Shown piece by piece: positions 30,104 through 39,926 of a stretch of DNA of 64,000 nucleotides (position 1 is its first letter; the number at the start of each line of letters is the position of its first letter). The notes below the pieces were generated by a model. The model was not told the origin of the DNA and ran no database searches. It was given only the letters and a program-made list of their open reading frames with translations. Origin of the DNA: Paracoccus zeaxanthinifaciens ATCC 21588 (lineage in GTDB: Bacteria > Pseudomonadota > Alphaproteobacteria > Rhodobacterales > Rhodobacteraceae); contig NZ_ATUJ01000004.1 in the NCBI RefSeq assembly GCF_000420145.1, positions 62,001 to 126,000 of the forward strand. Reading direction: 5' to 3'. The translations under genes were made by a program, and so were the position numbers.

Positions 30104-30239
30104 GACGGAACCCTTTCGGATCGTTGGATGAACGGTTTGCAGGCGATTTCAGTCCCAACCCCATGCCTTCGCACCGGTTCCCCGGATTGACGGGCGCGAA
30201 ACCCTTGCATGGCCGCGCGGGCGCGCTTAAAGCGCATCC

Positions 30240-31799
30240 ATGACCCAGCATCAGCGCCTTCTCATCATCGACTTCGGCAGCCAGGTGACGCAGCTTATCG
30301 CGCGCCGCCTGCGTGAGCTGAACGTCTACTGCGAAATCCATCCCTTCAACCTGCTGACCGACGAGAAGCTGCGCGAGATCGACCCGCGCGCGATCATCCT
30401 GTCGGGCGGCCCCGCCAGCGTGACCGAGACCGGCAGCCCCCGCGCGCCGCAAGCAGTCTTCGAGCTGGGCGTCCCCGTCTTCGGCATCTGCTATGGCCAG
30501 CAGGTCATGATGGAACAGCTGGGCGGCCGCGTCGAGGCGGGCCACCACGCCGAATACGGCCGCGCCTTCATCGCGCCTGCGCCGGGCCACAAGGGCGACG
30601 GCATCTTCGCCGGCCTGTTCGACGCTGGCCGCGAGGAGGTCTGGATGAGCCATGGCGACCGCGTGACCGAGATCGCGCCGGGCTTCGAGGTGATCGGCAC
30701 CTCGCCCAACGCGCCCCTCGCGATGATCGCGGACGAGGCGCGCCGCTTCTATGCCGTGCAGTTCCACCCCGAGGTGCACCACACCCCGAACGGCCGCACG
30801 ATGCTGGAGAACTTCGTCAGGATGGCGGGCTTTACCGGCGACTGGACGATGGCGTCCTACAAGGACGAGGCGATCCGCAAGATCCGCGAGCAGGTGGGCG
30901 ACCGCAAGGTCATCTGCGGCCTGTCGGGCGGCGTGGACAGCAGCGTCGCTGCCGTCCTGATCCACGAGGCGATCGGCGACCAGCTGACCTGCGTCTTCGT
31001 CGATCACGGCCTTCTGCGCCTGAACGAGGCCGAAGAGGTCGTGGAGATGTTCCGCGACAACTACAACATCCCGCTGATCCACGCGAACGAGGCCGACCTG
31101 TTCCTCGGCTCGCTCGAAGGCGTTTCCGACCCCGAGGTCAAGCGCAAGACCATTGGCCGCCTGTTCATCGACGTGTTCCAGAAATACGCGGGCGAGATCG
31201 ACGGTGCCGAGTTCCTGGCCCAGGGCACGCTCTATCCCGATGTCATCGAGAGCGTCAGCTTCAGCGGCGGGCCCTCGGTCACGATCAAGTCGCACCACAA
31301 TGTCGGCGGTCTGCCCGAGAAGATGGGCCTGAAGCTGGTCGAGCCGCTGCGCGAGCTGTTCAAGGACGAGGTCCGCGCCCTCGGCCGCGAGCTGGGCCTG
31401 CCCGACAAGTTCATCGGGCGTCACCCCTTCCCCGGCCCCGGCCTTGCCATCCGCTGCCCCGGCGAGATCACCCGCGACAAGCTGGAGATCCTGCGCAAGG
31501 CGGATGCGGTCTTCATCGACCAGATCCGCAAGCACAACCTGTACGACGAGATCTGGCAGGCCTTCGTCGCGATCCTTCCGGTCCGCACCGTGGGCGTGAT
31601 GGGCGACGGTCGCACCTACGACTATGCCTGCGCGCTGCGTGCGGTGACCTCGGTCGACGGGATGACGGCGGATTACTATCCCTTCACCCATGAATTCCTG
31701 GGCGAGACCGCGACGCGGATCATCAACGAGGTCAAGGGCATCAACCGCTGCACCTATGACATCACCTCGAAGCCCCCGGGCACGATCGAGTGGGAATGA
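30240..31799 (+). CDS. guaA: GMP synthase (glutamine-hydrolysing)
   Basis: GuaA aminates XMP to GMP. The 519-residue protein has the class I glutamine amidotransferase domain first ([15 protein letters not shown], nucleophile in [20 protein letters not shown]) and then the ATP-pyrophosphatase domain ([19 protein letters not shown]), ending in the dimerisation domain with KPPGTIEWE. Length and motifs are typical. A terminator follows directly. Confidence 0.98.
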   Translation: MTQHQRLLIIDFGSQVTQLIARRLRELNVYCEIHPFNLLTDEKLREIDPRAIILSGGPASVTETGSPRAPQAVFELGVPVFGICYGQQVMMEQLGGRVEAGHHAEYGRAFIAPAPGHKGDGIFAGLFDAGREEVWMSHGDRVTEIAPGFEVIGTSPNAPLAMIADEARRFYAVQFHPEVHHTPNGRTMLENFVRMAGFTGDWTMASYKDEAIRKIREQVGDRKVICGLSGGVDSSVAAVLIHEAIGDQLTCVFVDHGLLRLNEAEEVVEMFRDNYNIPLIHANEADLFLGSLEGVSDPEVKRKTIGRLFIDVFQKYAGEIDGAEFLAQGTLYPDVIESVSFSGGPSVTIKSHHNVGGLPEKMGLKLVEPLRELFKDEVRALGRELGLPDKFIGRHPFPGPGLAIRCPGEITRDKLEILRKADAVFIDQIRKHNLYDEIWQAFVAILPVRTVGVMGDGRTYDYACALRAVTSVDGMTADYYPFTHEFLGETATRIINEVKGINRCTYDITSKPPGTIEWE

Positions 31800-31810
31800 C
31801 CTGAGAAGTT

Positions 31811-31843
31811 GGGGAACGCGCAGGGCAACTTGCGCGTCCCTTT
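31811..31843 (+). terminator. Terminator of guaA
   Basis: The stem ACGCGCA/TGCGCGT is extended by GGG/CCC across a bulged base and followed by TTT. It lies between guaA and the photolyase gene. Confidence 0.75.
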
Positions 31844-31859
31844 CGTTCTGGGGGGTGCC

Positions 31860-33383
31860 ATGACGCGATTGATACTGGTTCTGGGCGATCAGCTGTCCGA
31901 CGATCTGTCCGCGCTGCGCGAGGCGAAGGACGGCGATGTCGTCGTCATGGCCGAGGTGATGGACGAGGCGTCCTATGTCCGCCACCACCCCAAGAAGATC
32001 GCGTTCCTGTTCGCGGCCATGCGCAAATTCGCAGATCACCTGCGCGACAAGGGCTTCACCGTCGCCTATACGCGGCTGGACGACCCCGAGAACAGCCAGA
32101 AGATCGGCGGCGAATTACTGCGCCGCGCATCGGAACACGACGCGTCCGAGGTGATCGCGACGGAACCCGGCGAATGGCGGCTGATCGACATCCTGACCTA
32201 TCTGCCGATCACGGTGCGCCAGCTGTCCGACGACCGCTTCTATGCCAGCCACAAGGATTTCCAGGAGTGGGCCGAGGGCCGCAAGGAATTGCGGATGGAG
32301 TGGTTCTATCGAGAGATGCGCCGCCGCACCGGCCTGCTGATGGAGGACGACGAGCCTGCGGGCGGGCAGTGGAACTATGACCACGACAACCGCAAGCCCG
32401 CCGCGGCCGACCTGTTCCGCGAAGGCCCCCCGCGCTTCGAACCGGACCGGATCACCTGTGATGTGCTGGACCTGGTCGAGCAACGCTTTCCCGAAAATTT
32501 CGGCGATCTGCGCCCCTTCGACTATGCCACCGACCGCCAGGGCGCGCTGAAGGTGCTGCGGCATTTCATCGACAATTCGCTGGACGAATTCGGCCCCTAT
32601 CAGGATGCGATGCTGCAGGACGATCCGCACCTACATCACTCGATCCTGTCGCCCTATATCAATGCGGGCCTTCTGTCCCCGCGCGAGGTCTGCGACCGCG
32701 TCGCCAAGGCCTATGCCGAGGGCAAGGTGCGCCTGAATTCCGCCGAGGGCTTCATCCGCCAGATCCTCGGCTGGCGCGAATACATGCGCGGCATCTATTT
32801 CATGCAGGGGCCTGATTACACCGACCGGAACGAGCTGGGCCACGACCGCGATCTGCCGCCGCTGTACTGGGGTGCGGAAACGCGGATGAACTGCCTGTCG
32901 CAGGCGGTGGGCCAGACGCAGCGCCTTGCCTATGCCCATCACATCCAGCGCCTGATGATCACCGGCAATTTTGCCCTGCTGGCCGGGATCGACCCGCACC
33001 AGGTCCATGAATGGTATCTCGAGGTCTATCTGGATGCCTATGAATGGGTCGAGGCCCCGAATGTCATCGGGATGAGCCAGTTCGCCGATGGCGGCATCGT
33101 CGGATCAAAGCCCTATGTCAGTTCCGGCAACTATATCGGCAAGATGTCGGATTACTGCAAACATTGCGCCTACAAGGTGACGGCCAAGACCGGCAAGGAC
33201 GCCTGCCCCTTCAACTTGCTGTATTGGGATTTCCTTGTCCGTCACCGCGAACGGTTCCAGAAGAACCCGCGCATCAGCCGCATCTATGGCACATGGGACC
33301 GGATGGATGCCGACAAGCGCAAGACGATCCGGGCCGAGGCTGCCGATTTCCTAAAACGGATGGATGCGGGCGAGACGGTCTGA
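31860..33383 (+). CDS. Iron-sulfur bacterial cryptochrome/photolyase (FeS-BCP; PhrB/CryB type)
   Basis: A 507-residue member of the FeS-BCP group, which repairs (6-4) photoproducts or acts as a blue-light sensor. The four cluster cysteines occur at Cys345 (RMNCLSQ), Cys433 and Cys436 (YCKHC) and Cys449 (ACPF). Their spacing is identical to that of Agrobacterium PhrB (350, 438, 441, 454). The N-terminal alpha/beta domain begins MTRLILVLGDQLSDD. The start at 31860 fits the family; an upstream frame covers the guaA terminator. CryB of Rhodobacter regulates photosynthesis genes, so a sensory role is also possible. Confidence 0.93.
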   Translation: MTRLILVLGDQLSDDLSALREAKDGDVVVMAEVMDEASYVRHHPKKIAFLFAAMRKFADHLRDKGFTVAYTRLDDPENSQKIGGELLRRASEHDASEVIATEPGEWRLIDILTYLPITVRQLSDDRFYASHKDFQEWAEGRKELRMEWFYREMRRRTGLLMEDDEPAGGQWNYDHDNRKPAAADLFREGPPRFEPDRITCDVLDLVEQRFPENFGDLRPFDYATDRQGALKVLRHFIDNSLDEFGPYQDAMLQDDPHLHHSILSPYINAGLLSPREVCDRVAKAYAEGKVRLNSAEGFIRQILGWREYMRGIYFMQGPDYTDRNELGHDRDLPPLYWGAETRMNCLSQAVGQTQRLAYAHHIQRLMITGNFALLAGIDPHQVHEWYLEVYLDAYEWVEAPNVIGMSQFADGGIVGSKPYVSSGNYIGKMSDYCKHCAYKVTAKTGKDACPFNLLYWDFLVRHRERFQKNPRISRIYGTWDRMDADKRKTIRAEAADFLKRMDAGETV

Positions 33384-33441
33384 CGCCTTCCCCTTGCGCC
33401 CGTTTGCAGGCAATCTGCGCCCGAACGAAGGGGAACACCAC

Positions 33442-34251
33442 ATGAGCTGCGCCTGCGGACATCACCACGCGACCGAACGCCACGACTGCGCGGAAGGCGG
33501 CATGCCCATCGCCCTGCCCGCCCCGATGGTCGCGTTGACCGGTCGCCTGACCTGCGCGGATGCGGGCCAGATGATGACGGCGCTGAACCTGCTGCCCGAT
33601 CACGTCACGCTCAGCCGGGCCGAGTCCGGGAACCTGCGCTTCGATCTGTGGCAGGACGACGACCCGCTGGTCTGGCACCTGTCCGAGCTGTTCCGCGACG
33701 GCGCGGCCTTCGAGGCGCATCAGGCGCGAACCGCCGACAGCCCCTGGGGCCGCGAAAGCACGCAATTCGCCCGCGACTTTCAGCGCCACGACGTGACCCC
33801 CGCGATGCGCCCCGAGGAACGGGGCGATCACGATGCCATCGACCACCTGCTGCACCTGGCTTTCGAGGGCGAGGCCGAGGCCCGGCTGGTGCGCCTGCTG
33901 CGCGCGGACGGCGATCTGGCACTGTCGCTGGTGGCGGTTGCCGCGGGAACCGTCGTCGGCCACATCGCGCTGTCGCCCGTGGGCGGGGACCGCCCCGCGC
34001 TGGCGCTTGCGCCGGTCGCGGTGCATCCCGCCGCGCAGGGGCTGGGGATCGGGTCCGCGCTGATCCGCGCCGCCATCCAGCATGCAGGCGACACGCCCAT
34101 CGTCGTGCTGGGCGATCCGGCCTATTACGCGCGCTTCGGGTTCCGGCCCGCCGATCTGACCTCGCCCTATGCGGGGCCGTATCTGCAATTGCTGGGCGAT
34201 CTGCCGGACGGCGCGACCATCGCCCATGCGCCCGCCTTCGCGGCGCTGTGA
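33442..34251 (+). CDS. Fusion of an ABM (quinol monooxygenase-like) domain and a GNAT acetyltransferase
   Basis: A 269-residue two-domain protein. Residues 1-16 are a Cys/His cluster (CACGHHH, then HDC) that could bind metal. Residues 24-110 fit the antibiotic biosynthesis monooxygenase (ABM) ferredoxin-like fold (TLSRAESGNLRFDLW, ELFRDGAAFEAHQAR). Residues 125-269 are a GNAT acetyltransferase with the acetyl-CoA-binding motif VHPAAQGLGIGSALIRAA and a YYARFGFRPAD C-terminus. ABM proteins act on quinols or small aromatic acids; the combined substrate is unknown. An AAGGGGA site precedes the ATG. The gene lies 58 bases after the photolyase gene. Confidence 0.83.
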   Translation: MSCACGHHHATERHDCAEGGMPIALPAPMVALTGRLTCADAGQMMTALNLLPDHVTLSRAESGNLRFDLWQDDDPLVWHLSELFRDGAAFEAHQARTADSPWGRESTQFARDFQRHDVTPAMRPEERGDHDAIDHLLHLAFEGEAEARLVRLLRADGDLALSLVAVAAGTVVGHIALSPVGGDRPALALAPVAVHPAAQGLGIGSALIRAAIQHAGDTPIVVLGDPAYYARFGFRPADLTSPYAGPYLQLLGDLPDGATIAHAPAFAAL

Positions 34252-34315
34252 CCAAGGCTTGCGGTTCGCCACATCAGGGTCCACATCTGTTGCGACAGAA
34301 GAAAGGACCCAACGC

Positions 34316-36133
34316 ATGGCCGCCACACCGCTTTACGATGCCGCAGAACAGGTCAAGGGCACGCCCTTCGGGAATCTGCCGGAATGGGACCTCAGCGATC
34401 TCTATCCCGGTCCTGACAGCCCCGAGCTGAACTCGGATATCGAGCGTCTGGACGGTCTGGTCCGCGACTTCGCCCAGACCTACCAGGGCAAGCTGGCCGA
34501 TCTGGATGCCGAGGCCATGCTGACCTGCATCAAGGCCTACGAGGCGATCGACATCATCGCCGGTCGCATCATGTCCTATGCGGGGCTGCGCTATTACCAG
34601 AACACCACCGACCCGGCGCGGGCCAAGATGATGGGCGACCTTCAGGCCCGCATCACCGACATGACCACGCCGCTGGTCTTCTTCAGCCTGGAATTCAACC
34701 GCATCCCGGATGAAACCTACGAGGCCGTGTTCTCCGCCCCGGACGGTCCCGCGCGCTACAAGCCGGTCTTCGACCGGATGCGCGCCATGCGCCCCCACCA
34801 GCTGTCGGACGAGCTGGAGCAGTTCCTGCACGACAACTCGGTCGTCGGCGCCGCCGCGTGGAACCGCCTGTTCGACGAAACCACTGCCGCGCTGACCTTT
34901 GATGTCGATGGCGAGGAACTTGGCCTCGAGGCCACGCTGAACCTGCTGACCGATCACGACCGCGCGCGGCGCGAGGCCGGCGCCCGCGCCTTGGCGCAGG
35001 TGTTCCAGAAGAATGTCGGCCTGTTCGCCCGCGTCCACAACACGCTGGCCAAGGAAAAGGCCATCGAGGACAAGTGGCGCAAGATGCCCACCCCCCAGCA
35101 TGGCCGCCACCTGTCGAACCATGTCGAACCCGAGGTGGTCGAGGCGCTGCGCGATGCCGTCACCAAGGCCTATCCGCGCCTGTCGCACCGCTATTATGCG
35201 CTGAAGGCGAAATGGCTGGGTCTGGAAAAGCTGCAGGTCTGGGACCGGAACGCCCCCCTGCCGACCGACGCGCCCAAGACGATCGACTGGACCGAGGCGC
35301 GCGCGACCGTGATGGACGCCTATGCGGGCTTCTCGCCCAAGCTGGCCGAACTGGCCGAACCGTTCTTCGACAAGGGCTGGATCGATGCCGCCGTGAAGCC
35401 CGGCAAGGCGCCCGGCGCCTTCGCGCATCCGACGGTCACGACGGTGCACCCCTATGTCATGTTGAATTACCTGGGCAAGCCGCGCGACGTGATGACGCTG
35501 GCCCATGAACTGGGTCACGGCGTGCACCAGCGCCTCGCGGCCGATCAGGGAGAACTGCTGGCCTCGACCCCGCTGACGCTGGCCGAAACGGCCTCGGTCT
35601 TTGGCGAGATGCTGACCTTCCGCGCACTGCTGGCCAAAACGACCGACCCCGCGCAGCGCAAGGCGCTGCTTGCCGGCAAGGTCGAGGACATGATCAACAC
35701 GGTCGTCCGCCAGATCGCCTTCTACGATTTCGAATGCCGCCTGCATGCAGCGCGTGCCGAAGGTGAACTGACCCCCGACGACATCAACGCGATCTGGATG
35801 GAGGTCCAGCACGAGAGCCTTGGCCCGGTCTTCGAATACATGACCGGATATGAGACCTTCTGGACCTATGTGCCGCATTTCGTGCATTCGCCCTTCTACG
35901 TCTATGCCTATGCCTTCGGCGACGGGTTGGTGAACGCGCTCTATGCGGCCTACGAGGACGGGCTGCCGGACTTCCAGCAGAAGTATTTCGACCTGCTGGC
36001 CGCAGGCGGATCCAAGCACCACAAGGAGCTGCTGGCCCCCTTCGGGCTGGATGCCTCCGATCCCGCCTTCTGGGACAAGGGCCTGTCGATGATCGAAGGC
36101 TTCATCGACGAGCTGGAGCGCCTGGAAGATTGA
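34316..36133 (+). CDS. pepF: Oligoendopeptidase F (M3 family zinc peptidase)
   Basis: A 605-residue cytoplasmic metallopeptidase that cuts short oligopeptides. The zinc motif is HELGH (His397-Glu398, His401) in TLAHELGHGVHQ, followed by the ETASVFGEML Glu ligand, and the C-terminus shows the M3B substrate-binding His/Tyr region (YAYAFGDGLVNALY). The start has a GAAAGGA site. The gene probably follows its own promoter after 64 bases and ends in a GC hairpin. Confidence 0.95.
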   Translation: MAATPLYDAAEQVKGTPFGNLPEWDLSDLYPGPDSPELNSDIERLDGLVRDFAQTYQGKLADLDAEAMLTCIKAYEAIDIIAGRIMSYAGLRYYQNTTDPARAKMMGDLQARITDMTTPLVFFSLEFNRIPDETYEAVFSAPDGPARYKPVFDRMRAMRPHQLSDELEQFLHDNSVVGAAAWNRLFDETTAALTFDVDGEELGLEATLNLLTDHDRARREAGARALAQVFQKNVGLFARVHNTLAKEKAIEDKWRKMPTPQHGRHLSNHVEPEVVEALRDAVTKAYPRLSHRYYALKAKWLGLEKLQVWDRNAPLPTDAPKTIDWTEARATVMDAYAGFSPKLAELAEPFFDKGWIDAAVKPGKAPGAFAHPTVTTVHPYVMLNYLGKPRDVMTLAHELGHGVHQRLAADQGELLASTPLTLAETASVFGEMLTFRALLAKTTDPAQRKALLAGKVEDMINTVVRQIAFYDFECRLHAARAEGELTPDDINAIWMEVQHESLGPVFEYMTGYETFWTYVPHFVHSPFYVYAYAFGDGLVNALYAAYEDGLPDFQQKYFDLLAAGGSKHHKELLAPFGLDASDPAFWDKGLSMIEGFIDELERLED

Positions 36134-36138
36134 CGCAG

Positions 36139-36163
36139 CGGGCCGTCCTTCGGGGCGGCCCCT
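36139..36163 (+). terminator. Terminator of pepF
   Basis: A GC-rich stem GGGCCGTCC/GGGCGGCCC with a TTCG-type loop lies just after the pepF stop, without a long T-run. Confidence 0.65.
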
Positions 36164-36235
36164 TGCCATCATTCCGCATGGCATCGCGGGCCTGCCGCGC
36201 TATGCTGACCCCCAGGGGATCAGTCGGAGGGGACC

Positions 36236-37423
36236 ATGTGGAAGAAGATTGCAGCAGGCACGGGCCTGCTGCTTGTCGCGGGCGGGGCTGCGTTCTTCAG
36301 CTTCGCACCCGCCTATGTCGAACGCGGAATGAACCCGCTGACCATGCCCGAGGACGGGTGGGAGATCACCCCCGAGGCGCAGGACCTGCATGACGGCCTG
36401 ACCATCGGGGATTGGCATTCCGACGCGCTGCTGTGGGATCGCGACCTGCTGACCCGCGTCGATCACGGCCATACCGACGTGCCCCGCCTGCAGGAAGGCA
36501 ATGTCGCGCTGCAGGTCTTTACCACCGTCACCAAAAGCCCGCGCGGCCAGAACTATGCCGAGAACAGCGCCGAGGCACCCGACAACATCACGCCCCTGTT
36601 CATCGGTCAGCTGCGTCCCATCCCCGCCTGGACATCGCTCAAGGCACGCGCCCTGGTGCAGGCGCGCGCGCTGCGCGACGCGGCCGAGCGTGACCCCGAT
36701 GCGCTGCGCGTCATCCGGACCCGCACCGACCTGACCGAGCTGCTGGCCGCAAGGCAGGCAGGCGCGAACACGGTCGGTGGCATCCTGGGATCAGAGGGCG
36801 GCCACCCGCTGGAACGCGACATCGCGGCCCTGGACGAGCTGTACGACGCGGGCTTTCGCCTGATCGGGCTGACGCATTTCTTCGACAACGAACTGGGCGG
36901 CAGCCTGCATGGCGAAGGCGGCTCCGGATCGGGCCTGTCGGATTTCGGGCGGCAGGTCGTGGCCGGGATGGTCGAACGCGACATGATCGTCGACCTGGCC
37001 CATGCAAGCCCGCAGATGGTCCGCGACGTGCTGCAGATCGACGGCGTGCGCCCCGTCCTGTCCCATACCGGCATCCACGGCCATTGCCCCAGCCCCCGCA
37101 ACCTGTCCGACGAGCTGGTCCGCGGGATCGCCGACAAGGGCGGGCTGATCGGCATCGGCTTCTGGTCGGACGTGGTCTGCGGCCCGACACCCGCCGACGT
37201 GGCCTCGTCGATCAAGGCCGCGATCCTGCTGGTGGGCGAGGATCACGTCTCGCTCGGGTCGGATCACGACGGATCGGTGGACAGCCCCTTCGGCGCGGCG
37301 CATCTTGCGGCGCTGACCCAGGCGCTGATCGATGCCGGCCTGACCGAGGCGCAGATCGCCAAGGTGATGGGCGGGAACATGGTGGGCTTCCTTCTGGACA
37401 GCCTGCCGGATGACGAAGGATAG
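36236..37423 (+). CDS. Membrane-anchored dipeptidase (M19, renal dipeptidase-like)
   Basis: A 395-residue protein with an N-terminal membrane anchor (about residues 5-26, GLLLVAGGAAFFSFAP), so the catalytic domain is probably periplasmic. M19 metal-site motifs are DWHSDALL, GSEGGH, LSHTGIHG and GSDHDGSV. The family hydrolyses a wide range of dipeptides, including D-amino acid ones. It is followed after 3 bases by rbsD, giving a two-gene operon. A second, soluble M19 gene lies at 44221. Confidence 0.92.
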   Translation: MWKKIAAGTGLLLVAGGAAFFSFAPAYVERGMNPLTMPEDGWEITPEAQDLHDGLTIGDWHSDALLWDRDLLTRVDHGHTDVPRLQEGNVALQVFTTVTKSPRGQNYAENSAEAPDNITPLFIGQLRPIPAWTSLKARALVQARALRDAAERDPDALRVIRTRTDLTELLAARQAGANTVGGILGSEGGHPLERDIAALDELYDAGFRLIGLTHFFDNELGGSLHGEGGSGSGLSDFGRQVVAGMVERDMIVDLAHASPQMVRDVLQIDGVRPVLSHTGIHGHCPSPRNLSDELVRGIADKGGLIGIGFWSDVVCGPTPADVASSIKAAILLVGEDHVSLGSDHDGSVDSPFGAAHLAALTQALIDAGLTEAQIAKVMGGNMVGFLLDSLPDDEG

Positions 37424-37426
37424 GAC

Positions 37427-37810
37427 ATGAAGAAGACGACTTTGCTGAACGCCCGGCTTTCGGGGCTGATCGCATCCATGGGGCATGGCGACCTGATCGT
37501 GATCGGGGATGCGGGGCTGCCCGTCCCGCCGGGGGTCGAGGTCATCGACCTTGCCGTCACGCGCGGCCTGCCCGGGGTCTTCGACGTAATGGACGCCATC
37601 CTGTCCGAACTGGTGGTCGAGCGTGCGGCCCTTGCGACCGAAGCCTCGGTCGATCTGTCCGCCCGCTTCCGCGAACGCGCCATCGGCCAGGTCGAGACGC
37701 TGCCCCACGAGGAATTCAAGCGCCGGTCCCAGGCTGCGCGCGCGGTGATCCGCACGGGCGAATGCACGCCATATGCGAATATCTGCCTCTGGGCCGGGGT
37801 GGCGTTCTAA
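37427..37810 (+). CDS. rbsD: D-ribose pyranase
   Basis: A 127-residue RbsD/FucU-type mutarotase that interconverts the pyran and furan forms of ribose. [22 protein letters not shown] and IGDAGLPVP are near-perfect RbsD motifs, and the C-terminal [10 protein letters not shown] carries the conserved sugar-site residues. No ribose transporter or ribokinase genes lie nearby. The gene is translated with the upstream dipeptidase (3-base gap). Confidence 0.92.
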   Translation: MKKTTLLNARLSGLIASMGHGDLIVIGDAGLPVPPGVEVIDLAVTRGLPGVFDVMDAILSELVVERAALATEASVDLSARFRERAIGQVETLPHEEFKRRSQAARAVIRTGECTPYANICLWAGVAF

Positions 37811-37870
37811 GGGCAGGAACCGGCCCGCCGATGGCGACGTTTCAACCGCAGACAAATTCGGAGGTTTGAA

Positions 37871-38017
37871 ATGTCCCGGAAGTTCCTTGGCCTCGGTGCC
37901 ATCCTTGCCCTGATGGGCCTTGCCGCCTGCGAGACCGTTCAGGGTGCGGGGCGCGACATCTCGACCGCGGGCGCGGTCATCCAGGAGGAAAGCGCCGAGG
38001 CGCAGGCCGGCCTGTGA
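37871..38017 (+). CDS. Entericidin-like small lipoprotein
   Basis: A 48-residue ORF, too short for most gene finders but with a strong GGAGG site 7 bases before the ATG. It has a signal peptide with lipobox LMGLAAC (Cys20) followed by a short polar tail (ETVQGAGRDISTAG), matching the entericidin A/B family of small stress-related lipoproteins. No partner gene is adjacent. A strong bidirectional terminator follows. Confidence 0.85.
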   Translation: MSRKFLGLGAILALMGLAACETVQGAGRDISTAGAVIQEESAEAQAGL

Positions 38018-38022
38018 AACCG

Positions 38023-38051
38023 AAAGGCCCCCGGATCACCGGGGGCCTTTC
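38023..38051. terminator. Bidirectional terminator between the entericidin-like gene and lepA
   Basis: A perfect 12-bp stem AAAGGCCCCCGG/CCGGGGGCCTTT with an ATCA loop gives T-runs on both strands and serves both convergent genes. Confidence 0.9.
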
Positions 38052-38060
38052 ATCTTCGGA

Positions 38061-39860
38061 TCAGTTGTCCATCTTCAGGGCCTGGATGAAGGCGGTCTGC
38101 GGGATCTCGACCTTGCCGAACTGCCGCATCTTCTTCTTGCCGGCCTTCTGCTTCTCCAGCAGCTTCTTCTTCCGCGTCGCGTCGCCGCCATAGCATTTTG
38201 CGGTCACGTCCTTGCGCATGGCCGACAGCGTCTCGCGCGCGATGACGCGGCTGCCGATCGCTGCCTGGATCGGGATCTTGAACATGTGCCGCGGAATCAG
38301 CTCCTTCAGCTTCTCGACCATGACGCGGCCCCGGCTCTCGGCGCGGTCGCGATGGACCATCATCGCCAGCGCGTCCACCGGTTCGTCGTTCACCAGCACC
38401 GACATCTTCACGAGGTTGTCCTCGCGGTATTCGCTGATCTGGTAATCGAAGCTGGCATAGCCCTTGGTGACCGATTTCAGGCGGTCGTAGAAGTCGAACA
38501 CGACCTCGGCCAGCGGCAGGTCGTAGACCGCCATCGCGCGGCTGCCCGCATAGGTCAGGTCCATCTGGATGCCGCGACGGTCCTGGCACAGCTTAAGCAC
38601 GTCGCCCAGATATTCGTCGGGGACCATGATGGTCGCCTTGATGCGCGGCTCGGTGATGTGGTCGATCAGCGTCATGTCGGGCATGTCGGCGGGGTTGTGC
38701 AGGTCGCGCACCTCGCCATCCTTCATGTGCAGCTTGAAGACCACCGAAGGCGCGGTGGTGATCAGGTCCAGATCGTATTCGCGTTCCAGGCGGTCGCGGA
38801 TCACCTCCAGATGCAGCAGCCCGAGGAAGCCGCAGCGGAACCCGAAGCCAAGCGCGGCCGAGGTTTCCATCTCGTAGCTGAAGCTCGCGTCGTTCAGGGC
38901 CAGCTTCTCGATCGCCTCGCGAAGGGCCTCGAAATCGTTGGCGTCCACCGGGAACAGCCCGCAGAAGACCACCGGCTGCGCGGGCTTGAAGCCCAGAAGC
39001 GCGCGGTCGGTCGGTTTCTTTTCATGCGTGATGGTGTCGCCGACGCGGGTGTCGCGGACCTGCTTGATCGAGGCGGTGAAGACCCCGATCTCGCCCGGAC
39101 CGAGTTCCGCGATATCCTTCATCGCGGGCGTCAGCACGGCCAGCTTGTCCAGGCGGTAGGTCGCGCCGGTCTGCATCATCTTGACCTGGTCACCCTTGCG
39201 GATGACGCCGTCCATGACGCGGATCATGACGACGACGCCAAGATAGGCATCGTACCAGCTGTCGACCAGCATCGCCTTGAGGGGCGCATCCCGGTCGCCC
39301 TTGGGCGCGGGCAAACGGTGGACGATGGCCTCCAGCACGTCGGGGATGCCCATGCCGGACTTGGCGCTGATCGGGATGGCCTGCGACGCGTCGATGCCGA
39401 TCACGTCCTCGATCTGCTCCTTGACGCGGTCGGGTTCCGCCGCAGGCAGGTCGATCTTGTTCAGAACCGGAACGATCTCGTGGTCGGCGTCGATGGCCTG
39501 ATACACGTTCGCCAGCGTCTGCGCCTCGACGCCCTGCGTGGCGTCGACGACCAGCAGGCTGCCCTCGACCGCGCGCATCGACCGGCTGACCTCGTAGGCG
39601 AAATCGACGTGGCCCGGCGTGTCGATCAGGTTCAGGATATAGGTATGCCCATCCTGCGCCGGATAGGCGATGCGAACGGTGTTCGCCTTGATGGTGATCC
39701 CCCGCTCACGCTCGATGTCCATGGCATCGAGGATCTGGTTCTTCATGTCGCGTTCGGCGACAGTCCCCGTCAGCTGGATCAGCCGGTCGGCGAGGGTGGA
39801 TTTTCCGTGGTCGATATGCGCCACGATGGAGAAGTTGCGAATGCGGTCGAGCTCGGTCAT
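38061..39860 (-). CDS. lepA: Elongation factor 4 (LepA)
   Basis: The 599-residue GTPase LepA back-translocates ribosomes and aids translation under stress. Its G1 loop is [15 protein letters not shown]3 is DTPGHVDF and G4 is NKIDLPAA. The C-terminal LepA-specific domain ends [13 protein letters not shown] start at 39860 ([10 protein letters not shown]); the in-frame codon at 39905 lacks family support. It is convergent with the entericidin-like gene. Confidence 0.97.
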   Translation of the reverse strand: MTELDRIRNFSIVAHIDHGKSTLADRLIQLTGTVAERDMKNQILDAMDIERERGITIKANTVRIAYPAQDGHTYILNLIDTPGHVDFAYEVSRSMRAVEGSLLVVDATQGVEAQTLANVYQAIDADHEIVPVLNKIDLPAAEPDRVKEQIEDVIGIDASQAIPISAKSGMGIPDVLEAIVHRLPAPKGDRDAPLKAMLVDSWYDAYLGVVVMIRVMDGVIRKGDQVKMMQTGATYRLDKLAVLTPAMKDIAELGPGEIGVFTASIKQVRDTRVGDTITHEKKPTDRALLGFKPAQPVVFCGLFPVDANDFEALREAIEKLALNDASFSYEMETSAALGFGFRCGFLGLLHLEVIRDRLEREYDLDLITTAPSVVFKLHMKDGEVRDLHNPADMPDMTLIDHITEPRIKATIMVPDEYLGDVLKLCQDRRGIQMDLTYAGSRAMAVYDLPLAEVVFDFYDRLKSVTKGYASFDYQISEYREDNLVKMSVLVNDEPVDALAMMVHRDRAESRGRVMVEKLKELIPRHMFKIPIQAAIGSRVIARETLSAMRKDVTAKCYGGDATRKKKLLEKQKAGKKKMRQFGKVEIPQTAFIQALKMDN

Positions 39861-39926
39861 GGCCGGGCTATACAGGGCCGCGAGGCGCTGGAAAAGAGGA
39901 TTCAAGCACCCCGCGGCACAAGGTCG

